Shown here: piece after piece, positions 50,500 through 59,580 of the stretch | How positions within the stretch are numbered: position 1 is the first letter of the stretch | Layout: each line of letters starts with the position of its first letter | NCBI RefSeq assembly: GCF_030658505.1 | Contig: NZ_JAUTXR010000124.1 | Coordinates: 1 to 64,000 of the forward strand | Length of the DNA stretch: 64,000 nucleotides | Direction: 5' to 3' | Source of the DNA: Stenotrophomonas raiganjensis (SeqCode) | Lineage (GTDB): Bacteria > Pseudomonadota > Gammaproteobacteria > Xanthomonadales > Xanthomonadaceae | Notes under the pieces: model-generated | What the model saw: the letters and a program-made list of their open reading frames with translations, nothing else | What the model was told of the DNA's origin: nothing | Databases searched by the model: none | Translations under genes and position numbers: made by a program

Positions 50500-53400
50500 A
50501 TGAACCGTATCTACCGACTCGTCTTCAACCCCTCGCTGGGCCAGGTCCAGGTCGCTGCGGAGTTCGCGCGCGGGCCACGCCACCGTGCCCCGCAACGGAT
50601 GCGCAGCGCCCTGTGGCTGGCGCCATTGGCCGCCGCGATGCTGCTGACGGGCAGCCTGCAAGCCACGGCGCAGTCGTTGCCGCAGAACGGCAACATCGTG
50701 GCCGGTTCGGCGTCGATCAACATCAACGGCAACGTGATGACGATCGACCAGACCAGTGCGGCCGCGCTCATCCAATGGGGCAGCTTCGACATCGGCGCGG
50801 CCAGCAAGGTCCAGTTCAACCAGGCCGGCGGGCCGCAGGCAACGTCAATCAACCTGGTCACAGGAAGCTCGGGCAGCCTCATCAGCGGTGAACTGTCGTC
50901 CATCGGGCAGGTGTTCCTGATCAACCCGGCCGGCATCACCTTCACTTCCGGCGCCAGCGTGAACGTCGGCGGCCTGCTGGCCAGCACGCTGTCACCCGGC
51001 ACTCCCGGGCTGCTGGATGCCAATGGCGTTTCGCCCACCTTCCAGCTGGCGGGCGGCGGCACCGGTGCCGTGATAAGCAACAACGGCGGGACCCTGAGTG
51101 CTGCTTCCGGCGGCATCAGTCTGATCGGCGGCGCGGTCTCCAACACCGGCATCATCTCGGCGGCCAATGGCAACATCAACCTGGTCGCTGCAGGTGCCGC
51201 CATGGTCGTGAACGGGGTGTCATCTTCGGGAGTGCCGCAGCTGACGTTCCTGCCGACGTCGGCCGGCACGTTCGCCGGCACCGGCATCAACAACACCGGC
51301 GTCCTCAGTGCGCGCAGCATCAGCATGAACGCCCTGATGGGGCCTGGTCTTTCAAGCACCGGTATCAACGCCGGCGGCACGATCATCGCCAACGCCATCG
51401 ACGCCGGAGATGGCAGCCTCACCATCCGCAGTTCCGCGCCGGTGGCGCTCAGCAATGCGACCATCACCGCTGGATCGGTGGCGGTGGCCGGTGCGGGCGC
51501 CGGTGGTCCGGTTGCGATCCAGATGACCAACGGCAGCATCCGGGCCAGCACTGTCGCATTCGATGGCGGGCCTTCCGGAAACGTGATGCTGGGCGGCGGC
51601 GTCAACGCCGATACGATCGGCATTGCGGCGAACAATGCCGTACAGACCGGCGGTACGCTGGAGGGAGCGCTGAGCCTGGTCACCCAGGGCGGTGCGACCC
51701 TGGGGCAGAGCGGCAACCGCATCGGCAGTGTCGGTGGCAGCGTGGGCGCCGACCTGACGCTGGCCACGTCCATCGGTCTGTCCAACGGCGATGCCTTGTC
51801 GGTCGGCGGCTTCACCGCGCTTGACGCCGGCACCGGCAACATCACCTTGACCCATTCCGGAAACAGCTTCGGCAACCGGGTCAGTGCCAATGGCGGTGGT
51901 ATCGCGCTGGCCAGCAGCGGCACGCTCGGGTTGGGCGACATCAACGCCCGCAGTTTGGCCGCGCAAGGCAGCACCATCGACCTGAGCGGCACGATCATCA
52001 CCACCGGTGATCAGACCTATCAGTCACCGGTGATACTGCGGGGTAACTCGACGCTGCAGGGCAGTACGGTCCAGTTCGATGGCAGTGTCGATGGCAGCTA
52101 CCATCTGGCAGTTGAATCCAGCGGGCTGACGACCTTCTCCCGTGCCATCGGTGGCAACACCGCGCTGCAGAGCCTGTCCGTCACCACCGGTACCGGCGCT
52201 CGACTGTTCGGCGATGCCAGTGCCACCGGCATGCTCGCTTTCGATGGTCCGGTGCAGGTGTTCGGTTCGCGCAACCTTTCATCCGTGGGTGGCAGCCTGC
52301 GCTTCGGTGGCACGCTCGATGGCGATGGCGGTTCGCTGAACCTGAGCGCTCGCCAGCTCACGCTGGGTGGCACAGTGGGGACCCGCGGCGCATTCGATCG
52401 CATCTATGGCGGTGCCGACACCCTCACACTGGGCAGCCGCATCGTCGCCAATGGTGAAATCCTGCTGCAAGGTGACGTGCGCCTGGCCGGCGCTACCCAG
52501 CTGGTCAGCACCGGTGGCGGCACCATCACCACCGACGGCATCTCCAGCAATGTCAGCGGTGGCTACAACCTGGCGCTGAGCAGCTCCGGCCGGGTCCAGG
52601 TCAACGGCAACATCAGTGCCGCCGATGTCAGCATCACCGGACAGCTCTTCAACGGTCGCGGCATCATCAGCAAGGGCAATCTCGACATCGATTCGGTGGC
52701 GAGCCTGGTCCAGCTGGGCAGCTACCAGGTCGATGGCCGCGCGCGGTTCAAAAGCATGGGCGACATCGACCTGGTTGACGCAGGAAACCGCTTCAGCGGC
52801 GAGGTCAGCCTGCTGGGCAGGAACGCCGAACTGCGTGCGGGCAATCTGCAGCTGGGCAACACCATCCTGTCGGACAACCTGCGGCTGAATCTGGGTGGAT
52901 CGCTCCAGCAGACCGCCGGTAGTGCGTTGAATATCGGTGGGACCACCCATATCGACGCCAGTGGTTCGGTCATTCTGAACCAGGTGGACAGCATGGGCAG
53001 GCCGGTCAACCAGTTTGCCGGCGCGGTGTCGCTGAAGGGCGGTACCAGCTACCTCTATGCCAAAGGCACGGTGGCATTTTCCGGTTTCGACGTGGCCAGC
53101 CTGTGGACGATCGCCGATGTCGTGCAGCTTCCCGCCAGTGGCAGGAGCATCGGCCTGCAGTACTTCCAGAGCGATGCCGTGCTCACCGGCGACAGCGTGC
53201 TGGACAGCCAGCTTGGCCAGATCAACTTCCGCGGCCGTATCGACGGGGCGCATGCGTTGACGCTCGCGAGCGGACTCGAGGTGGTGTTCGCCGGCGACGT
53301 CGGCAGTCGCCAGGCGCTTGCCAGCCTGGGCATCAACGGTGCCGGTCCGCTCCAGCTCGGCGGCAACATCACGACCAGCGGCGCGATCCAACTGGGCAAC

Positions 53401-56400
53401 GTCAACCTGGCCGCGAGCACGCCGCGCTGGTTCAGCATCCGCAGCAACAATGGCAATGTGCGGGTGGGCCGCGTCGATGGGAGAAGTGACGGACTGAGCA
53501 GCCTGGCACTCGATGCACACGGTACGCTTGAACTGCAATCGGACGCGGGGACCTTGCCCGGTGCCTGGCTGAGCGATCTGCAGCTGAAGGGAGCGAGCGT
53601 GGTCACCAAGGCGATCCGCACGTCCGGTCGGCTTGACGTCACCAGCAGCTCCGGCTTCACCCAGGGCGGAGCCTTCACCATTGGTGGCGACGCCAGCTTC
53701 AGCGCAGGCCCCACCGGCAATCTGGTACTCGATGCCTATCCGAACACCTTCGGCGGCAAGGTTGCCCTGACGGGCGCCACAGCGCGCATCCAGGCGCTGT
53801 CGGGCCTGGCGCTGGACGGCATCGATACCACCACGCTGGATGCCTACAGTGGCGGTGCGATGTCGCTGGCCAATGCCAATGTCGCTGCAGCTGCAAGTCT
53901 CAACGGCACATCGCTGCTGTTGGACGGCGCATCCATTGGTGGCGCGCTGTCGGCGACCGCACGCACCGGCGACATCCGGCAGGGCACCGGTCTGCTGGCC
54001 GTCGGCAGCAACAGCCAGCTGCAGGCCGGCACCGATATCGTGCTGGGCAATGCCAACAACCAACTGGGCAGTGGCTTGCAGGCGGTGGGCCGCGACGTCA
54101 CGCTGACCAGTGGTACTGCGCTGGATCTGCAGAACCTGCAGGCCATGCGCGATGTGCAGCTGAGTGGCAACGGCGTGCACCTGGGCACCACCTCCGTGCA
54201 AGGCACATTGCAGGTGGACAGCACCGCTGCGATCACCCAGTCCGCCGCGCTGCAGGTGGCTGGCAACAGCCGCTTCCAGGCCGGTTCGGACATCACCCTG
54301 GACCAGTCCGGCAACCACTTCGATGGCAGCGTGGCGCTGGCGGGTGGCAACGTGGCCATCACTTCCAGCAGTGGTCTGCTGCTCGACAGGGTGTCCGCCA
54401 GTGGCAACCTGGATGCACGCGCCGGCAACGGCGGTGTTTCCCAGCAGGCAGCGGTCCAGGTCGGTGGCCGCAGCGACATTCGCACGCAGGGCACCATCGC
54501 GCTGGACCGCGCCGACAACCGTTTCACAGGTGCGGTCGGACTGGATGGGAATGGAGTCGACCTGCGCGCAGCGGGCGACCTGCAGGTCGATCGCCTGAAC
54601 AACAGCGGGCAATCCGATGTACGGCTGCATGCGGGCGGAAGCCTGCAGCTGCCCACCTCTGCCATCGATACCGGTACCGGTGACCTCACCCTGCTTGCCG
54701 ATGGCGGCGTGTTGCAGGCCAATGCGCTGCTGGCCGGCAACAACATGACGCTGACCGGCCGCGATGGCGTGCGGCTGGGTGGTGACCTGCGCAGCGGTGG
54801 TTCCCTGACCCTGGCCAGTAGCAACGCAGATATCGTGCAGGTTGCCGCGCCCAACGGCGTGGGTGGCAGCGTGCAGGCCGCGGGTGCGGTGCAGGTCAAT
54901 GCAGGCAGCGGACGCATCGCCCTGGGCAACGCCGGGAACCGTTTCGGTGGCGCGCTCAGCCTGTCCGGTGGTGATATCAGCGTGGCCGCCGATACGCTGC
55001 TGCTGGGCAGCGTCAACGCGGGCGGCACGTTGTCGCTGGCCAGCGCCGGCGACATCCGCCAGCAGGGCGCCGTGCTGGTAGTGGGCAGCACCCGCCTGAG
55101 TGCTGGTGGTGACATCGACCTGCAGGCCGCTGGCAACCGCTTCGGTGATGCCGTGGCCGTGCAGGGCCGGCAGGTGGCATTGGCCAGCACCGACCCCTTG
55201 CAGCTGCAGGGGGTGACGGCGGACAGCCTGGTCGCGCGCAGTGGTGGCCACTTGAGCCTGGGCACCGCCGGCATCGCAGGCAATGCCACGATTGAAGGAG
55301 CCTCCCTGCTGCTGGATGAAGCCACCATCGGCGGCGCGCTGTTGGCGACCGCACATGCGGGTGCGATCCGCCAGGGAAGTGGGAGCCTGGCGATCGGCAA
55401 CAACAGCCAGCTGACGGCCAGCACCGATATCGTGCTGGGCGGAACCGGCAATCAACTGGGCAGCGCACTGCAGGTACAGGGCCGTGACATCACCCTGTCC
55501 AGCAGCACGGCACTGGACGTCCAGCAGCTGCAGGCTGCGCGCGATGCCGTGCTGGCGGGTAACGGCGTGCGGCTCGGGACCACCTCCGTGCAGGGAACAC
55601 TGCAGGTGAACAGCACCGGAGCGATCACGCAGTCTGCTGCGCTGCAGGTGGCAGGCAACAGCCGCTTCCAGGCCGGTTCGGACATCACCCTGGACCAGGC
55701 CGGCAATCGTTTCGACGGCAGCGTCGCCCTGCAGGGGGCCAATGTTGCCCTCGGCACCGGCGGTGGCCTGCTGTTCGACACCGTATCGGTGTCAGGAAAT
55801 CTGGATGCACGTGCCGGCAGCGCCGGTGTTTCCCAGCAGGCGGCAGTCCAGGTTGGCGGCCGCAGCGACCTCCGCACGCAGGGGGCCATCACGCTGGATC
55901 GTGCCGACAACCGGTTCACAGGTGCAGTCGGACTCGACGGCAACGGCGTCGATCTGCGCGCCGCGGGCGATCTGCAGATTGATCGTCTGAACAACGCCGG
56001 GCAATCCGATGTACGCCTGCATGCGGGCGGAGGCCTGCAACTGCCCGCCTCTGCCATCGATACCGGTACCGGCAACCTGACCCTGCTTGCCGATGGCGGG
56101 ATGTTGCAGGCCAACGCGCTGCTGGCCGGCAACAATGTCACCCTGACCGGCCGCGATGGCGTGCGGCTGGGCGGTGACCTGCGCAGCGGTGGTTCGCTGG
56201 CCCTGTCCAGCAGCAATGCGGACATCGTGCAGATCGCTGCGCCCAACCGCGTGGGCGGCAGCGTGCAGGCCGCGGGTGCGGTGCAGGTCAACGCAGGCAA
56301 CGGACGCATCGCACTGGGCAGCGCCGGCAACCGTTTCGGCGGCGCGCTCAACCTGTCCGGTGGTGATATCAACGTGGCCGCCGATACGCTGCTGCTGGGC

Positions 56401-58035
56401 AGCGTGAACGCGGGCGGCACGTTGTCGCTGGCCAGCGCCGGCGACATCCGCCAACAGGGCGCCGTGCAGGTGGCGGGCACCACCCGCCTGAGTGCCGGCG
56501 GTGATATCGACCTGCAGGCCGGCAGCAACCGTTTCGGCGATGCCGTGGCCGTGCAGGGCCGGCAGGTGGCACTGGCCAGCGACGGTGCGCTGCAGCTGCA
56601 GGGTGTGACGGCGGACAGCCTGGTCGCGCGCAGTGCGGAACGCCTGGCCCTGTCCGCAGCCGATGTCACCGGCAATGTGACCCTGCAGGGCCAGCAGCTG
56701 CGCTTCGGCACGACCCATGTGGGTGGCAACCTGCAGGCCTACGGCAGCAATGGCATCGCTCAGGACGGCGCGCTGCGCGTGGAAGGCAGCACCGATCTGC
56801 GCAGTGATGCGTCGATTGCATTGGCGTCGGCGGGCAACGATCTGCGCGGCGTGGTGTCGCTGGCGGGCATGGGTATCGACCTGGCCAGTGCGGGCGACCT
56901 GCGTATCGGTTCGCTCGACAATCGCAGCGCCGCGGTTCGCCTGCAGGCAGCAGGCGCGCTGAACCTGCCTGCCGGTGTGATCGATACCGGGGGCGGTGAC
57001 CTGCAGCTGCTGGCCGGCGGCGCGCTGCAGCTGCCGACCGCGCTGCGCGGCAACAACATCACCCTGCGCAGCGGCCAGGACCTGCAGCTCGGCCAGGACG
57101 TGTTGGCCACGGGGGTGTTGGAGCTTGGCAGTGCTGGTGCGCTGACCCAGAGCGGTGGCGTGCTGGCCGCACAGCGCCTGCAGGGCAGCGCTGGCGGCAA
57201 GGCCAGCCTGCGCGGCGACAACCGCATTGCCACGCTCGGTGACTTCAGCAGCCAGGGCCTGGAGTTGCGGACCCTGCAGGGGTTGCAGGTGACCGGCACT
57301 GTGCAGGCCGGTGCGCAGGGCCTGCTGGACGTACAGGGGGGTGATCTGCTGCTCGATGGCAGCGTGCAGGCCGGCCAGCTGCGCCTGCAGTCGGCCGGCG
57401 CGATCCGCGCTGGTGCCGGTGGTCGCCTGCTGGCAGACCAGCTCAGCGGGCGCGCGGCGGGTCCGGCGGTACTGGGCGACGCCTCGCTGTTCGTGGCCAA
57501 TGCCATCGGCACCCTGGGTGACTTCCAGTCTCCAGCAGGCTTCAGCCTGACCAACGCCGGCACCCTGACCCTCGCCTCGCTCAACGGCAGTGCATTCAGC
57601 GTCGATGCCGGCACCGGCGGGTTCTACCTGAAGGTACAGGGGGGAGACATCCGCCAGCTGGGCACCACGCCGGTACTGGCCGGCGCCAGCCACTGGTGGT
57701 CCAGCGGTGGCATCGGCACCCAGCCCCTGCCGATCTACCTGACCAGCGCCGGCAGCAGCCATGTGGTGGATTTCATCGGCCGCCCACCAGCGTACTTCTA
57801 TGGCATCGGTACGGACGGCCTGCCGCTGGTGGTGGGCGGCGGCCTCAACCTGCCCACGGCGGTCATCGGCGCACGCACGCAGGGCAGCGTGCTGCCGCGC
57901 ATCGCCTATGTCGACATGAGTGCATTGAGTGCCCAGTACCGCGCGTTCGGCATCGTCCAGCCGGGCATCCGCCTGCCGGCCGACCAGGCCGTGGCCTGTG
58001 ACAGCGGTGACCCGGACGCGGAATGTGCGCAGTGA
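50500..58035 (+). CDS. Large two-partner secretion exoprotein (TpsA, filamentous-haemagglutinin type)
   Basis: 2511 residues. Extended signal peptide region (MNRIYRLVFNPSLGQVQVAAE ... hydrophobic AAAMLLTGSLQATAQS), then the TPS domain with the NPAGITF motif (NPNGI-like) and a very long right-handed beta-helix of Asn/Gly/Ala/Ser-rich repeats. A 464-residue block is repeated in tandem. No VENN or CdiA-type toxin end: the C-terminus is VACDSGDPDAECAQ, with two cysteines eight residues apart as in HMW1, where the cysteine loop anchors the adhesin to its transporter. Probably a surface adhesin. Exported by the TpsB just upstream. Confidence 0.9.
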   Translation: MNRIYRLVFNPSLGQVQVAAEFARGPRHRAPQRMRSALWLAPLAAAMLLTGSLQATAQSLPQNGNIVAGSASININGNVMTIDQTSAAALIQWGSFDIGAASKVQFNQAGGPQATSINLVTGSSGSLISGELSSIGQVFLINPAGITFTSGASVNVGGLLASTLSPGTPGLLDANGVSPTFQLAGGGTGAVISNNGGTLSAASGGISLIGGAVSNTGIISAANGNINLVAAGAAMVVNGVSSSGVPQLTFLPTSAGTFAGTGINNTGVLSARSISMNALMGPGLSSTGINAGGTIIANAIDAGDGSLTIRSSAPVALSNATITAGSVAVAGAGAGGPVAIQMTNGSIRASTVAFDGGPSGNVMLGGGVNADTIGIAANNAVQTGGTLEGALSLVTQGGATLGQSGNRIGSVGGSVGADLTLATSIGLSNGDALSVGGFTALDAGTGNITLTHSGNSFGNRVSANGGGIALASSGTLGLGDINARSLAAQGSTIDLSGTIITTGDQTYQSPVILRGNSTLQGSTVQFDGSVDGSYHLAVESSGLTTFSRAIGGNTALQSLSVTTGTGARLFGDASATGMLAFDGPVQVFGSRNLSSVGGSLRFGGTLDGDGGSLNLSARQLTLGGTVGTRGAFDRIYGGADTLTLGSRIVANGEILLQGDVRLAGATQLVSTGGGTITTDGISSNVSGGYNLALSSSGRVQVNGNISAADVSITGQLFNGRGIISKGNLDIDSVASLVQLGSYQVDGRARFKSMGDIDLVDAGNRFSGEVSLLGRNAELRAGNLQLGNTILSDNLRLNLGGSLQQTAGSALNIGGTTHIDASGSVILNQVDSMGRPVNQFAGAVSLKGGTSYLYAKGTVAFSGFDVASLWTIADVVQLPASGRSIGLQYFQSDAVLTGDSVLDSQLGQINFRGRIDGAHALTLASGLEVVFAGDVGSRQALASLGINGAGPLQLGGNITTSGAIQLGNVNLAASTPRWFSIRSNNGNVRVGRVDGRSDGLSSLALDAHGTLELQSDAGTLPGAWLSDLQLKGASVVTKAIRTSGRLDVTSSSGFTQGGAFTIGGDASFSAGPTGNLVLDAYPNTFGGKVALTGATARIQALSGLALDGIDTTTLDAYSGGAMSLANANVAAAASLNGTSLLLDGASIGGALSATARTGDIRQGTGLLAVGSNSQLQAGTDIVLGNANNQLGSGLQAVGRDVTLTSGTALDLQNLQAMRDVQLSGNGVHLGTTSVQGTLQVDSTAAITQSAALQVAGNSRFQAGSDITLDQSGNHFDGSVALAGGNVAITSSSGLLLDRVSASGNLDARAGNGGVSQQAAVQVGGRSDIRTQGTIALDRADNRFTGAVGLDGNGVDLRAAGDLQVDRLNNSGQSDVRLHAGGSLQLPTSAIDTGTGDLTLLADGGVLQANALLAGNNMTLTGRDGVRLGGDLRSGGSLTLASSNADIVQVAAPNGVGGSVQAAGAVQVNAGSGRIALGNAGNRFGGALSLSGGDISVAADTLLLGSVNAGGTLSLASAGDIRQQGAVLVVGSTRLSAGGDIDLQAAGNRFGDAVAVQGRQVALASTDPLQLQGVTADSLVARSGGHLSLGTAGIAGNATIEGASLLLDEATIGGALLATAHAGAIRQGSGSLAIGNNSQLTASTDIVLGGTGNQLGSALQVQGRDITLSSSTALDVQQLQAARDAVLAGNGVRLGTTSVQGTLQVNSTGAITQSAALQVAGNSRFQAGSDITLDQAGNRFDGSVALQGANVALGTGGGLLFDTVSVSGNLDARAGSAGVSQQAAVQVGGRSDLRTQGAITLDRADNRFTGAVGLDGNGVDLRAAGDLQIDRLNNAGQSDVRLHAGGGLQLPASAIDTGTGNLTLLADGGMLQANALLAGNNVTLTGRDGVRLGGDLRSGGSLALSSSNADIVQIAAPNRVGGSVQAAGAVQVNAGNGRIALGSAGNRFGGALNLSGGDINVAADTLLLGSVNAGGTLSLASAGDIRQQGAVQVAGTTRLSAGGDIDLQAGSNRFGDAVAVQGRQVALASDGALQLQGVTADSLVARSAERLALSAADVTGNVTLQGQQLRFGTTHVGGNLQAYGSNGIAQDGALRVEGSTDLRSDASIALASAGNDLRGVVSLAGMGIDLASAGDLRIGSLDNRSAAVRLQAAGALNLPAGVIDTGGGDLQLLAGGALQLPTALRGNNITLRSGQDLQLGQDVLATGVLELGSAGALTQSGGVLAAQRLQGSAGGKASLRGDNRIATLGDFSSQGLELRTLQGLQVTGTVQAGAQGLLDVQGGDLLLDGSVQAGQLRLQSAGAIRAGAGGRLLADQLSGRAAGPAVLGDASLFVANAIGTLGDFQSPAGFSLTNAGTLTLASLNGSAFSVDAGTGGFYLKVQGGDIRQLGTTPVLAGASHWWSSGGIGTQPLPIYLTSAGSSHVVDFIGRPPAYFYGIGTDGLPLVVGGGLNLPTAVIGARTQGSVLPRIAYVDMSALSAQYRAFGIVQPGIRLPADQAVACDSGDPDAECAQ
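53926..56709 (+). repeat. Tandem 1392-bp direct repeat inside tpsA
   Basis: Two consecutive copies, about 53926-55317 and 55318-56709. Matching words are exactly 1392 bases (464 codons) apart, for example ACCACCTCCGTGCA at 54187 and 55579, and GATACGCTGCTGCTG at 54991 and 56383. The copies differ at scattered sites, mainly third positions. Edges are approximate; weaker related units lie on both sides. Confidence 0.85.
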
Positions 58036-58071
58036 TTCCTACCTGCCTGGCCGTTGGCCGCGGAGGCTCTG

Positions 58072-59106
58072 ATGGACCGCAATGACCTGCTCGACCGCCT
58101 GTGCGCGGCACTGCCCGAGGGCAGTGCCTGTGGCGACAACCTGGAATACGATCCGGCCTTCCTGGCCCTGGACCAGGCGGCGGCGGCGCGCGCCGAGCGC
58201 GTGGTCGGTGACAGTGTGCTGGCCGCCGAAGAACCAGACTGGGACCGCGTGGGTGAACAGGCGTTGGCGCTTCTGCAGCGCACCCGCGATCTGCGGGTGG
58301 CGGTGCACCTGGCCACGGCGTGGAGCCGGCAGCAGGGCTGGGCGGGCTGGGCCGACGGCCTGCGCCTGGTGCAGGGCCTTCTGCAGCAGCAGTGGGCCGG
58401 CGTGCATCCGCAGCTGGACGCAGAGGACGATGACGATCCGACCGCCCGGGTCAACGCGGTGCTGGCACTGGCCGACCCGCTGGGCGCACTGGGCCGACTG
58501 CGCATGCTGCCCTTCGTGCAGTCGCCGCGGCTGGGGCGTTTCGCCCTGCGTGACCTGCGTCTGGCCGAGGGCACGTCGAAGGGCGTGGCGGAATCCCCGC
58601 CGGTGCCGGGCCTGGACGAGATCGATGCCTGCTGCCTGGATTGCCCGCTGGAGATGCTGGCGGCCAGCGCCGAGGCCGCGCAGCAGTCGCTGCAGGCGGC
58701 GCGCGCGATCGATCAGTTGCTGGGTGAACAGCTGGGCCCGGCGGCTCCGGACCTGAAACCGCTTCTGGACGATCTCGCCGCGCTGGACCGCTACCTGCAA
58801 CCGCGCTGGCAGGCACGCAGTGGCAGCCAGGCCAGCGGCAGCGACGAGGAACGTGACGCCCCATCGGGCAGCGAAAGCACAGGCCCGGTCCCGACACGCA
58901 GCCAACGCATCGAAAGCGCCGACGATGTGCGCCGGCGGCTGGACGAGATCTGCGAGTACTACGCGCGCTGCGAACCGTCCAGTCCGGTACCACTGCTGCT
59001 GCAGCGGGCGCGTCGCTTGGTCGGCGGCGACTTCCTCGCCCTGCTGCGTGACCTGGCGCCGGGTGGGATGGATGAAGTGGAACGGGTGGTGGGGCGTACC
59101 GAGTAG
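58072..59106 (+). CDS. tssA: T6SS cap/baseplate protein TssA (ImpA family)
   Basis: 344 residues. The N-terminal ImpA domain shows LPEGSACGDNLEYDPAFLALD and the VGEQALALLQRTRDLRVAVHLATAW block; the C-terminal region ends SSPVPLLLQRARRLVGGDFLALLRDL. TssA coordinates sheath and tube growth. It is the last T6SS gene, cut off from the others by the TPS pair. CGGAGG five bases before the ATG. The middle linker is Ser/Gly/Asp-rich. Confidence 0.93.
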   Translation: MDRNDLLDRLCAALPEGSACGDNLEYDPAFLALDQAAAARAERVVGDSVLAAEEPDWDRVGEQALALLQRTRDLRVAVHLATAWSRQQGWAGWADGLRLVQGLLQQQWAGVHPQLDAEDDDDPTARVNAVLALADPLGALGRLRMLPFVQSPRLGRFALRDLRLAEGTSKGVAESPPVPGLDEIDACCLDCPLEMLAASAEAAQQSLQAARAIDQLLGEQLGPAAPDLKPLLDDLAALDRYLQPRWQARSGSQASGSDEERDAPSGSESTGPVPTRSQRIESADDVRRRLDEICEYYARCEPSSPVPLLLQRARRLVGGDFLALLRDLAPGGMDEVERVVGRTE

Positions 59107-59147
59107 TCCCACGCCATGCGTGGATGCACCGTGCCGATCGCCTTGAT

Positions 59148-59187
59148 GGGGGCCGGATCCCTTTCCGCAGGAAAGGGCTCTGACCCC
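59148..59187. repeat. Hairpin repeat between convergent genes, copy 2
   Basis: GGGGCCGGA ... TCTGACCCC around an inner CCCTTTCC/GGAAAGGG stem. Near copy of the element at 379-417 and likewise between two convergent genes (tssA and the lipoprotein gene). Confidence 0.7.
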
Positions 59188-59195
59188 TCGTCACA

Positions 59196-59480
59196 TCACC
59201 AGCTGTACAGCTTCCAGTACACCGGCGACACGCCGTCCTTGTCATTGTCCATGCGGCCATCGCCGTTCTTGTCGTACATGTAGAACGGGGCGCCGCGCGA
59301 CGGGGTCACCTTGACCATGCGCAGCTGGCCGGACACGCGGTATTCCTCGATGACATCGCCGTTGTCCATGGTGCGCTTGGAGACGTCGGCGCCCTTGACG
59401 TCGACCGGAGGAGCCCCGGCACCACCCATGCTGGCGCAGCCGGCCAGCAGGAGCAGGGAGGCCAGCATCAGAGTCTTCAT
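59196..59480 (-). CDS. DUF2782-type small lipoprotein divergent from polA
   Basis: 94 residues. Lipoprotein signal MKTLMLASLLLLAGCASM with Cys15 as the lipid site. The mature part carries VIEEYRVSGQLRMVKVTPSRGAPFYMYD, which fits DUF2782, a family often found beside polA in gammaproteobacteria. An EF-hand-like Asp cluster (DKNGDGRMDNDKDG) follows; calcium binding is possible but unproven. The start at 59480 gives the signal peptide at the N-terminus. Function unknown. Confidence 0.82.
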   Translation of the reverse strand: MKTLMLASLLLLAGCASMGGAGAPPVDVKGADVSKRTMDNGDVIEEYRVSGQLRMVKVTPSRGAPFYMYDKNGDGRMDNDKDGVSPVYWKLYSW

Positions 59481-59568
59481 GGGTGGGGGTTCCTTTGCCT
59501 GGAATGAGCCTTGATTATGCCCCATCGCCGCGTACGTGCCGTGTCGCCGCGGTGCAGGCACGGGCGCG

Positions 59569-59574
59569 TAGAAT
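59569..59574 (+). promoter_or_regulatory. -10 box TAGAAT for leaderless polA
   Basis: TAGAAT is followed by six bases (CGACCC) and the polA ATG. No ribosome site lies before the ATG. Confidence 0.55.
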
Positions 59575-59580
59575 CGACCC

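Noticed and set aside
52279..55455. 1058-codon minus-strand open frame opposite tpsA
   Set aside because: Mirror of the repetitive tpsA codons; composition typical of antisense frames.
57600..58035. CDI-type toxin at the TpsA C-terminus and an immunity gene after it
   Set aside because: No VENN motif or toxin domain; the next gene is tssA, not a small immunity gene.
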